5,356 bases of DNA, from NCBI GenBank assembly GCA_031273385.1, contig JAISRY010000081.1, positions 1 to 5,356 of the forward strand. The letters are read 5' to 3'. Source of the stretch: Tannerellaceae bacterium (lineage in GTDB: Bacteria > Bacteroidota > Bacteroidia > Bacteroidales > Tannerellaceae). The translations under genes were made by a program, and so were the position numbers. Below, in pieces: positions 1-4,867 of this stretch (position 1 is the first letter of the stretch; each line of letters opens with the position of its first letter). The notes below the pieces were generated by a model that did not search any database, was not told where the DNA came from, and saw nothing but the letters and a program-made list of their open reading frames with translations.

Positions 1-155
1 TAATTCGAAAACTGCAGACAAGCCAGGCTGTTTTTGATCTCATTAAATTGAGCCTGGTGATCCGGAGACGCTACTATCCAGTTCAGTATTTCCTCGATCT
101 CCTGTTTATCTGTAATACCGTTCCCGGCAAACCGATATAATTTTTCCTGATCCAT
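1..155 (-). CDS. FecR-family anti-sigma factor, N-terminal fragment (runs off the left edge)
   Basis: The gene reads leftward from an ATG at 155; the visible 51 codons begin MDQEKLYRFAGNGITDKQE and continue through EEILNWIVASPDHQAQF. The pattern of a short start, LYRFxxG, a helix rich in E/I/L, then W followed by SPDHQ.QF is the cytoplasmic N-terminal region of FecR/PupR-type anti-sigma factors, which bind an ECF sigma factor. In this family a transmembrane helix and a periplasmic FecR domain follow, but they lie outside the window. An in-frame TGA directly upstream (TGA TCA ATT ATG) fixes the start, and no Shine-Dalgarno is visible. Odd point: in Bacteroidales the partner ECF sigma gene is usually just upstream on the same strand, but here that side (156-870) holds only repeats. 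The family call rests on about 50 residues, so it is good but not certain. Confidence 0.72.
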   Translation of the reverse strand, partial: MDQEKLYRFAGNGITDKQEIEEILNWIVASPDHQAQFNEIKNSLACLQFSN

Positions 156-195
156 AATTGATCATTTTGACCATTTAATAATATGTACGTTTCAC

Positions 196-207
196 GGGTA
201 AATACCC
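196..207. promoter_or_regulatory. Short palindrome upstream of the anti-sigma gene, possible promoter or operator
   Basis: GGGTATTTACCC (minus-strand reading) has 5-bp inverted arms around TT and ends 40 bp before the fecR-like start. On the minus strand it is followed by GTGAAACGTACATATT. GTGAAAC resembles an ECF-type -35 element, and GGTC lies 16 nt further on, where a -10 might be. I recall similar GGGTA-rich stretches before FecR genes in Bacteroidales, but that is memory and not shown here. The palindrome is seen directly; the regulatory role is inference. Confidence 0.3.
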
Positions 208-269
208 TAAGGCTTTTTTATTTTAACAGAAACAAAAAGAAAAAGTACGAAAGATGGCTTTTAAGGAAT

Positions 270-403
270 ACGAAAGGGCAAAAAGTCCCCAATAAAAGTT
301 TTCGTTTTTTTGCCTTCACCCCTTCACCTTTCGCGTAACACATTGATGGACATTGAAATGCGGTGAATGGAGGGTGAAAGGAGGTGAAAGGAAAGCGGAA
401 ACG
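270..403 (+). repeat. Left arm of a ~134-bp inverted repeat
   Basis: Read forward, this arm matches the reverse complement of 530-663 without needing gaps; I count about 12 differences in 134 positions, roughly 91% identity. Many differences are transitions that G·U pairing would tolerate in RNA. Shared landmarks in order are ACGAAAGGG, CCAATAAAAG, a T-run followed by GCCTTCACC, CACCTTTCGCGTAACACATTG, AAATGCGGTGAA, and GGTGAAAGG near the inner end. The arm is itself partly self-complementary: TTCACC copies at 314-329 can pair with GGTGAA copies at 363-390. No gene overlaps it. Confidence 0.9.
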
Positions 404-413
404 TCACATAAAA

Positions 414-487
414 ATGGGACGGGAGCTATTTCTATTGGCTCCCGTCCCGTTTGAATTTGTTCCCGTCCCATTTGAAATAGCTCCCAT
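414..487. repeat. Structured core: 21-bp tandem repeat and competing hairpins
   Basis: Two copies of TCCCGTCCCRTTTGAA start at 440 and 461, and a decayed third copy starts at 482, giving an exact 21-bp period. The preceding segment is complementary to them. GGGACGGGAGC (416-426) pairs perfectly with GCTCCCGTCCC (438-448) across an 11-nt loop. The same segment can pair instead with 461-471 (through ATGGGACGGGA, 414-424) or with 474-485 (through GGGAGCTATTTC, 421-432). These pairings exclude one another. The 21-bp period is seven codons, which explains a spurious PVPFE-type repeat in the forward translation. Confidence 0.8.
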
Positions 488-529
488 CCAAATTCATACC
501 ATTAAGATAGAGCTTACCCCCTTGCTACC

Positions 530-663
530 CGTTTCCACTTTCCTTTCACCTCCCTTCACCCTCCCTTCACCGCATTTGAGTGTCCGTCAATGTGTTACGC
601 GAAAGGTGAAAGGGTGAAGGCAAAAAAACGGAAACTTTTATTGGGGGATTTTGCCCCTTTCGT
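530..663 (-). repeat. Right arm of the ~134-bp inverted repeat
   Basis: This is the inverted partner of 270-403, separated from it by a 126-bp core. It contains three tandem 11-bp units of the CTTCACCCTCC type (about 543-573), mirrored by GGTGAA-type units in the left arm. The outer end (AACGAAAGGGGC on the minus strand) lies 5 bp from the 22-bp array. If transcribed, the two arms could fold into one very long hairpin with a structured tip. I found no convincing target-site duplication at the outer edges. Confidence 0.9.
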
Positions 664-668
664 TCGAT

Positions 669-771
669 TACACAATTGTGTAGCCAGCGGTACACAACTG
701 TGTAGCCCGGACAACACAACTGTGTAGCTCGGACAACACAACTGTATAGCCCGGACAATACAATAGTATAG
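669..771. repeat. Five tandem 22-bp units, each centred on a palindrome
   Basis: Units start at 669, 691, 713, 735 and 757; the last is incomplete. Their cores are ACACAATTGTGT, ACACAACTGTGT (twice), ACACAACTGTAT and ATACAATAGTAT, and the full units are joined by linkers of the GCCCGGAC type. In unit 1, TACACAATTGTGTA is a perfect 14-bp palindrome (669-682). Units 1-3 have ACAC/GTGT arms, unit 4 is a hybrid, and unit 5 has ATAC/GTAT arms, so symmetry is preserved in the final unit. There are no unique spacers, so this is not CRISPR. An array of protein-binding sites or a structural repeat is possible; the function is unknown. Confidence 0.85.
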
Positions 772-839
772 AAAAGTGTATGTACCCTCCCGCAAATCCG
801 TTATGCACCCGAAAAGAATGGCTAGCTACTGCCCTCTGC

Positions 840-859
840 CCGTAAGCTAAAGCATACGG
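840..859 (-). terminator. Weak hairpin after the thioredoxin gene
   Basis: On the minus strand, CCGTA-T-GC-TTTA-GC-T-TACGG forms a 7-bp stem with one T·T mismatch, starting 11 bp after the thioredoxin stop codon. No U-tract follows (GGCAGAGG comes next), so a classical intrinsic terminator is not supported. It may stabilise the 3' end or be incidental. Confidence 0.3.
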
Positions 860-870
860 TTAATAAAGAT

Positions 871-1395
871 TTATAATATCTTGCCAAGCAGGAATTTGTC
901 GATCTGGGTGATCAATTCTTCTTTGGGGAGGGCGCCTTGAGCCATTTGGGGGTCTCCCTCTTTGGGGATGAACAGGAGCGTCGGGATGCTTTGGATGCCG
1001 AATGCCCGGGCTAACTCCTGCTCCTTGTCTACGTCTACTTTATAGATGACGATACGGCCCTCATATTGCGCGGCCAGCTCTTTCAATACCGGAGAAACTT
1101 TACGGCAAGGGCCGCACCAGTCGGCATAAAAGTCGATGATGCAAGGTTTGTCGCCCTCGTATACCCATTTGTCGGGATTCTTCTCGTAATTAAATACTTT
1201 CGTCAGGAAATCCGATTTGTTTAACACGATGACCTCTCCGCCGGCGGCCTTCTCCACTTTTTCTTCCTTTCCCTCCTTGTTATCACTCCTGGCGGCGGAC
1301 ACGGTACAACCGGCAAGAAGAAAAACCGGCAAAAAGAAAAAAAGGAGGCTGACCTGCTTCATGCTCATATAGGGGGAAAACTGTTTCATACTCAT
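871..1395 (-). CDS. Thioredoxin-fold lipoprotein (TrxP-like)
   Basis: From the ATG at 1395 the product is 174 residues. It has a signal peptide with hydrophobic core SLLFFFLPVFLLAGC and a lipobox L-A-G-C (lipidated Cys30). A charged K/E-rich linker follows to about residue 50, then one thioredoxin domain to the end. The active site WCGPC is at residues 93-97, preceded by IDFYAD; the cis-proline motif is I-P-T at 137-139, and RAFGIQS precedes it. It should be anchored in the envelope and exchange thiols with exported proteins. The domain resembles Bacteroides fragilis TrxP as I recall that sequence. Start choice: the frame is open up to 1467, but a promoter -7 box lies at 1421-1428, inside that extension, so starts upstream of it are unlikely. 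The A-rich stretch before 1395 suits Bacteroidetes initiation better than the C-rich stretch before 1368 or 1362, which remain possible. The first 18 codons contain a 27-bp tandem duplication (MSMKQ repeated). It probably has its own transcript. Confidence 0.9.
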   Translation of the reverse strand: MSMKQFSPYMSMKQVSLLFFFLPVFLLAGCTVSAARSDNKEGKEEKVEKAAGGEVIVLNKSDFLTKVFNYEKNPDKWVYEGDKPCIIDFYADWCGPCRKVSPVLKELAAQYEGRIVIYKVDVDKEQELARAFGIQSIPTLLFIPKEGDPQMAQGALPKEELITQIDKFLLGKIL

Positions 1396-1420
1396 CTTAT
1401 TATTGCTGTTATTTGCCCTA

Positions 1421-1451
1421 CAAAGGTAGGCATAAGTATCATGCCGAACAA
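1421..1451 (-). promoter_or_regulatory. Bacteroidetes-type promoter for the thioredoxin gene
   Basis: On the minus strand, TACCTTTG (1428-1421) matches the -7 consensus TAnnTTTG exactly, and TTG (1451-1449) lies 20 nt upstream, the expected distance for the -33 element. Transcription would begin about 20 nt before the ATG at 1395. This decides against the longer reading frame that opens at 1467. Confidence 0.7.
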
Positions 1452-1523
1452 TAATAAAGGAGGACACTCTTGCCCGTTTTCCCCGATTTTGGCGTTAAAT
1501 AATCGAAATATCACTCCAAAGGG

Positions 1524-1545
1524 GGCATGATGCATGGCCTTTTTT
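1524..1545 (+). terminator. Possible plus-strand terminator hairpin beyond the dpp5 3' end
   Basis: GGCATG, loop ATG, then CATG-G-CC forms a short 6-bp stem with one bulged G, followed by six T (1540-1545). Its orientation would stop plus-strand transcription before it ran antisense into the peptidase gene. On the minus strand the stem is preceded by an A-run but not followed by a U-tract, so it is a poor terminator for the peptidase transcript. The stem is weak. Confidence 0.3.
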
Positions 1546-1581
1546 ATTTAATTATTTATTATCAACAATTTACTATCTTTC

Positions 1582-3672
1582 TTATTTCAGCCATTTATCC
1601 AGCCAATCGAAGAAAACACGTTGGAAAAGGATGCCGTTTTGAGGTTGGGCTACCCAATGGTTTTCGTCCGGGTAGATCAACATTCTGGCGGGGATGCCAC
1701 GCAGTTTGGCGGCGTTGAAAGCGCTCATGCCCTGTGAGGCAAGAATGCGGTAATCCAGTTCGCCGTGAGTCACCAATATGGGGGTATCCCATTGATCGAC
1801 AAAGAGATGGGGCGAGTTGGCAAACGTCTTTTGCGCAACGGCATTGCTTTTGTCCCAATAGGCGCCGCCCATATCCCAGTTGGCAAACCAAAGCTCTTCC
1901 GTTTCAAGGTATTGCTGTTCCAGGTTGAAGATGCCGGCGTGTGCGATAAAGGCTTTAAACCGTTTCTGGTGGTGTCCGGCCAGCCAATAGACGGAGAATC
2001 CTCCATAGCTGGCGCCTACCGCGCCCAGGCGGTTTTCGTCGATATATGGCTCTTTGGCCATCTCGTCGATGGCTGAAAAATAGTCGTCCATATTCTGTCC
2101 GCCGTAGTCGCCGCTGATCTGTTCCAGCCACTCCTGTCCGAAGCCGGGCAGCCCGCGGCGGTTGGGGGCGACGACGATATAGCCGTTGGCTGCCATGATC
2201 TGGAAATTCCAACGGTAGCTCCAAAATTGGCTGACCGTACTCTGCGGGCCGCCCTGACAGTAGAGCAACGCCGGGTATTTCTTCCCGGGATCGAAATCCG
2301 GCGGATAGATAACCCATGTCAACATCTGTTTACCGTCCGATGTTTTTATCCAGCGGGCTACGGATTTAGCGGTCGTCAACTGCTCTTCTATGGCTTTGTT
2401 TTCAAAGCTGATTTCGGTGGCCTCTCCCGTCGTCGTGTCGACTGCGAACAGTTCGGAGGGGCGTTCCATGGACTGGCGTATGGCCACCATTTTTCCATTC
2501 GAGGCATGTATAGAGGTATAATCGTACGTCCCGGTGGTTATCTGCCTGATCTGTTTGTGTAAATCAATCTGCCAGATATGCGTAAGCGCCTCTTTACAGG
2601 CGATAAGATAGAGGGATTGGCCGTCCGGCAGCCATTGGATGGCATCGGTGTTATAATCAAATCCGGAGGTGAGTTCCTGTTTTTCTCCCGTCGTAAGGTC
2701 CGCTATAAACAGCCGCTTCTTATCTGCTTCATAGCCATCCCGTTCCTGGCTGATCCATGCGATATATTTGCCGCCGGGAGAAAAGCTGGGCATAACGTCG
2801 TAGCCCATCATACCCTCCGTCAGGTTATGCGTTTCCTTTGTATCGAGGGTATAGAGGTAGATGTCCGAATTGGTTGATACGGAGTAGGCTAACCCTGTTT
2901 TTTTACGGCTGGCGTAGGCCACCTGTTTCCCGTCCGGGCTCCAGGCGAAATCCTCTATGCCGCCAAACGGCTTCATCGGCGCTTCGTAAGGCTCACCCTC
3001 CATGATATCAACGGCTTCGCCTATCCTTCCGGCTTCGAACGGCGCGATAAAGGGGTGGGGAATGGTCTCCACCCATTCGTCCCAGTGTTTATACATCAGG
3101 TCGTCGACAATACGGCCGGTGGCTTTGGGCAGGTCGGGGTAGATGTCGGGGACACGTGTGCCGTATTTTATATCACTGATGAACAATACCTTGCTTTCGT
3201 CGTCAGAGAAAAGAAAGCCATTGATGCCTCCCTTGTAATCGCTGATCTGCCGGCGATTTGTCCCGTCGGCGTTCATCGTCCATAGCTGTGAACTGCCGCT
3301 TTCAGCCGACAGGAAAGCGATTTCGTTCCCCCCTTTTATCCAGACGGCATTTTGTTCGCTTTTAGGCGTATGGGTGATCTGTTTTTTTCCGCTCCCATCC
3401 GTGTTGACAACGAACAGCTCGCGGTTCCCCCTGTTTTGTTCGATACTGATAAATGTGACGCCATAGAGGGCTTTCGATCCGTCCGGCGATAATTTAACGT
3501 CGCTCACCCGCGCCATGCTGTACAACGCTTCCGGCGTCATGATTCCACCCGGTATTTTGATCTCCGTACGCCCGATAAGAGGCGCAATTTCGTCTGTTTT
3601 TTTGGTCTCTTGACTACAAGCGCCTAATAATACGGACATTACCATAACTGCTATTCCTATTAATTTATCCAT
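1582..3672 (-). CDS. dpp5: Dipeptidyl peptidase 5-type S9 serine peptidase, predicted lipoprotein
   Basis: The 696-residue product is full length for the family. It starts MDKLIGIAVMVMSVLLGAC, a lipoprotein signal peptide with Cys19. Residues about 45-430 form a beta-propeller with repeated PD40/TolB-like motifs (LSPDGSKALY near 61, MNADGTNRRQIS near 133, WSPDGKQVAY near 244, FSPGGKYIAW near 297). An alpha/beta-hydrolase domain runs from about 440 to 696. The catalytic triad is visible: Ser555 in GASYGG, Asp640 in HGELDYR, His672 in DENHW. The Ser-Asp (85) and Asp-His (32) spacings equal those I recall for Porphyromonas gingivalis DPP5 (542/627/659). Long stretches such as DLMYKHWDEWVETIPHPFIA also match that enzyme from memory. 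DPP5 removes dipeptides from peptide N-termini, preferring hydrophobic or Ala residues at P1, and so helps digest oligopeptides in the periplasm. The gene diverges from the SPOR lipoprotein gene; no strong promoter is seen, though TAATTTCG (3709-3702, minus) is one mismatch from a -7 box. Confidence 0.93.
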   Translation of the reverse strand: MDKLIGIAVMVMSVLLGACSQETKKTDEIAPLIGRTEIKIPGGIMTPEALYSMARVSDVKLSPDGSKALYGVTFISIEQNRGNRELFVVNTDGSGKKQITHTPKSEQNAVWIKGGNEIAFLSAESGSSQLWTMNADGTNRRQISDYKGGINGFLFSDDESKVLFISDIKYGTRVPDIYPDLPKATGRIVDDLMYKHWDEWVETIPHPFIAPFEAGRIGEAVDIMEGEPYEAPMKPFGGIEDFAWSPDGKQVAYASRKKTGLAYSVSTNSDIYLYTLDTKETHNLTEGMMGYDVMPSFSPGGKYIAWISQERDGYEADKKRLFIADLTTGEKQELTSGFDYNTDAIQWLPDGQSLYLIACKEALTHIWQIDLHKQIRQITTGTYDYTSIHASNGKMVAIRQSMERPSELFAVDTTTGEATEISFENKAIEEQLTTAKSVARWIKTSDGKQMLTWVIYPPDFDPGKKYPALLYCQGGPQSTVSQFWSYRWNFQIMAANGYIVVAPNRRGLPGFGQEWLEQISGDYGGQNMDDYFSAIDEMAKEPYIDENRLGAVGASYGGFSVYWLAGHHQKRFKAFIAHAGIFNLEQQYLETEELWFANWDMGGAYWDKSNAVAQKTFANSPHLFVDQWDTPILVTHGELDYRILASQGMSAFNAAKLRGIPARMLIYPDENHWVAQPQNGILFQRVFFDWLDKWLK

Positions 3673-3723
3673 ATACTTTAAATATAATTCTATTTTATGT
3701 GCGAAATTAGCAAATAATATTTA

Positions 3724-3731
3724 TATCTTTG
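3724..3731 (+). promoter_or_regulatory. Promoter -7 box for the SPOR lipoprotein gene
   Basis: TATCTTTG matches the Bacteroidetes -7 consensus TAnnTTTG exactly and ends 26 bp before the ATG at 3758. No convincing TTTG element lies 19-21 nt upstream, so only the downstream half is supported. It sits in the 85-bp A/T-rich gap shared with the divergent peptidase gene. Confidence 0.55.
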
Positions 3732-3757
3732 CGCATATAATTTAAGAACTGAACAAT

Positions 3758-4318
3758 ATGAATAAGATTTGGTTATTTGGAACCGCCATGTGTATGGTAT
3801 TAGCGTTTGTTTCCTGTAAACCTAAACAAAGCGCGTATAAAGCGGCATATGAACAAGCTAAGGAAAGGGAGGCTAATGATCCTGTCGAAGTTTTTGATGA
3901 CGAAGAGGATTTTGCGGATGCAGATGAGGTCGATGAATTTGAAATTGCACCTGTTTCCAAGCCGAAAACATCAAGTGAAAGCGTGGCTACCCGTCAGGAA
4001 GAGTTTCCTGTATATCAGGAGAATGTGACGACCCGCCAGGAGGTAATCAATCCTTATCAAGGCGAAGCAACAGGCGTTTTGAAGCGGTACAGCGTGGTGA
4101 TCGGCAGCTTCAGGAACAAAACGAATGCCTACGCATTGAAAGAACGGATGCAGTACGAGGGCTATAGTGCGATGCTGGGTGAAAACGGACAGGGTATGCT
4201 TCGTGTGATCGTCACCAGTTTTGATAATAAGATGGACGCTGTACGCAGCAGGGATGCATTCCGGTCTAAATATTATCCGAACTTCCAGGATGCCTGGATA
4301 CTGGAGCGTTACTATTGA
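3758..4318 (+). CDS. SPOR-domain lipoprotein (peptidoglycan-binding)
   Basis: The product has 186 residues. The signal peptide MNKIWLFGTAMCMVLAFVSC ends in a lipobox V-S-C with lipidated Cys20. A short KAAYEQAKERE helix follows, then a strongly acidic segment (about 46-62, mostly D and E). Next comes a linker with an imperfect repeat (VATRQEEFPVYQEN at 76, VTTRQEVINPYQGE at 90). The SPOR domain spans about 109-184: it opens with RYSVVIGSF, has KTNAYALKERMQYEGY as the first helix, GMLRVIVTSF as the mid strand, and ends DAWILERY. SPOR domains bind glycan strands stripped of stem peptides and often act at division sites, so a lipoprotein of this type probably links the outer membrane to peptidoglycan. 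It is transcribed alone: a promoter box lies before it and a terminator after it. The cellular role beyond binding cannot be read from the sequence. Confidence 0.88.
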   Translation: MNKIWLFGTAMCMVLAFVSCKPKQSAYKAAYEQAKEREANDPVEVFDDEEDFADADEVDEFEIAPVSKPKTSSESVATRQEEFPVYQENVTTRQEVINPYQGEATGVLKRYSVVIGSFRNKTNAYALKERMQYEGYSAMLGENGQGMLRVIVTSFDNKMDAVRSRDAFRSKYYPNFQDAWILERYY

Positions 4319-4353
4319 TAGGTAACTGTTTTTGACCATCTTGCCGTATTTGA

Positions 4354-4388
4354 AGAGGCGCAATACTTTGTGCCTCTATCTATTTTTT
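4354..4388 (+). terminator. Intrinsic terminator or attenuator between the SPOR and cupin genes
   Basis: AGAGGCGCA (4354-4362) pairs with TGTGCCTCT (4369-4377) in a 9-bp stem with one G·U pair and a 6-nt loop. ATCTA follows, then six T (4383-4388). It lies 35 bp after the SPOR stop codon and fits the end of that transcript. The T-tract ends only 5 nt before the cupin ATG at 4394, so any transcript from upstream must pass through it to express the cupin. Confidence 0.75.
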
Positions 4389-4393
4389 GCTTT

Positions 4394-4867
4394 ATGAAAA
4401 TAATTGATACAACATTGTTGGACGAGACAACCGCAAAGGCCAGGCAATCGCCCCGCCTGAGGATGAATTATAACTTTCATGAAGATACGAACGAACCACT
4501 CAACCGTTTGATTAATGCCATGGAACCCGGCACCTATTTACGCCCGCACAGACATTTGAATCCGGATAAAGACGAATCATTCCTGATACTGAGAGGAAAA
4601 GTGGTCATTTTTATCTTCGACGACCATGGGGCCGTTACCGAACGATTGACGCTTGATCCCCAAAACGGCGTATATGGGGCGGATATAAAAGCCGGCGTAT
4701 GGCATGGGTTGGCCGTGCTGGAACATGGGACAGTCCTGTATGAAGCCAAATCCGGCCCTTTCGCTCCCCTTGCGGCTGAGAACTTTGCCCCCTGGAGCCC
4801 CGCCCCGGAAGATACGGCAGCCGTTGAACGCTATATGACCCGCCTGCTACATGGATACGGAAAATAA
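4394..4867 (+). CDS. wbuC: WbuC-family cupin-fold metalloprotein
   Basis: The product has 157 residues from ATG 4394 (MKIIDTTLLDE). A GTG at 4370 would add eight residues, but it lies inside the terminator stem and the family usually begins M-x-x-I-D. The N-terminal part (RLRMNYNFHED.NEPLNRLINAM) is typical of the WbuC family. Cupin motif 1 is PHRH with His52 and His54, then Glu61 and Gly68; motif 2 supplies His104 in GVWHG. These residues probably hold one metal ion. A C-terminal tail (GPFAPL...NFAPWSPAPED) is also characteristic. WbuC was named from Escherichia coli O-antigen clusters; its reaction is not established to my knowledge. No signal peptide, so cytoplasmic. The last 17 bp overlap the next gene, suggesting translational coupling. 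No clear promoter of its own is seen. Confidence 0.88.
   Translation: MKIIDTTLLDETTAKARQSPRLRMNYNFHEDTNEPLNRLINAMEPGTYLRPHRHLNPDKDESFLILRGKVVIFIFDDHGAVTERLTLDPQNGVYGADIKAGVWHGLAVLEHGTVLYEAKSGPFAPLAAENFAPWSPAPEDTAAVERYMTRLLHGYGK

Larger units (their letters stand above)
156..870. other. Gene-free repeat island between the anti-sigma and thioredoxin genes
   Basis: These 715 bases contain no credible coding sequence. From left to right there is an A/T-rich leader for the anti-sigma gene (156-269), a large inverted repeat with a structured core (270-663), a 22-bp tandem array (669-771), about 70 unremarkable bases, and a small hairpin (840-859) next to the thioredoxin stop codon. Short open frames here follow the repeats and resemble no known protein. 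I see no tRNA, rRNA, CRISPR or transposase. Both neighbours are transcribed leftward, so the island is the 3' flank of the thioredoxin gene and the 5' flank of the anti-sigma gene. Confidence 0.75.

Noticed and set aside
384..617. Forward reading frame of 77 codons with PVPFE-type repeats
   Set aside because: It lies wholly within the inverted repeat; its protein repeat simply reflects the 21-bp DNA repeat, and it has no initiation context or recognisable domain.
270..663. Invertible promoter switch between the two arms
   Set aside because: No exact TAnnTTTG promoter box was found in the core, no recombinase gene is nearby, and flipping the core would not connect an obvious promoter to either flanking gene.
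669..771. CRISPR array
   Set aside because: The units are contiguous 22-bp tandem copies without unique spacers, and no cas gene is present.
567..795. Two overlapping minus-strand frames with repeated QLC/YTVV-like segments
   Set aside because: They translate the 22-bp tandem array, whose period is not a multiple of three, in successive frames; the protein pattern is a by-product of the DNA repeat.
1396..1467. Longer thioredoxin start at 1467
   Set aside because: The extension contains the promoter -7 box and would put 24 extra polar residues before the signal peptide.
1595..3285. Many frames of 64-120 codons on both strands across the peptidase gene
   Set aside because: They are shadows of the intact 696-codon peptidase gene, without family motifs or start context.
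4370..4393. GTG start for the cupin at 4370
   Set aside because: It lies within the terminator stem and adds residues that the family does not have; ATG 4394 gives a typical N-terminus.
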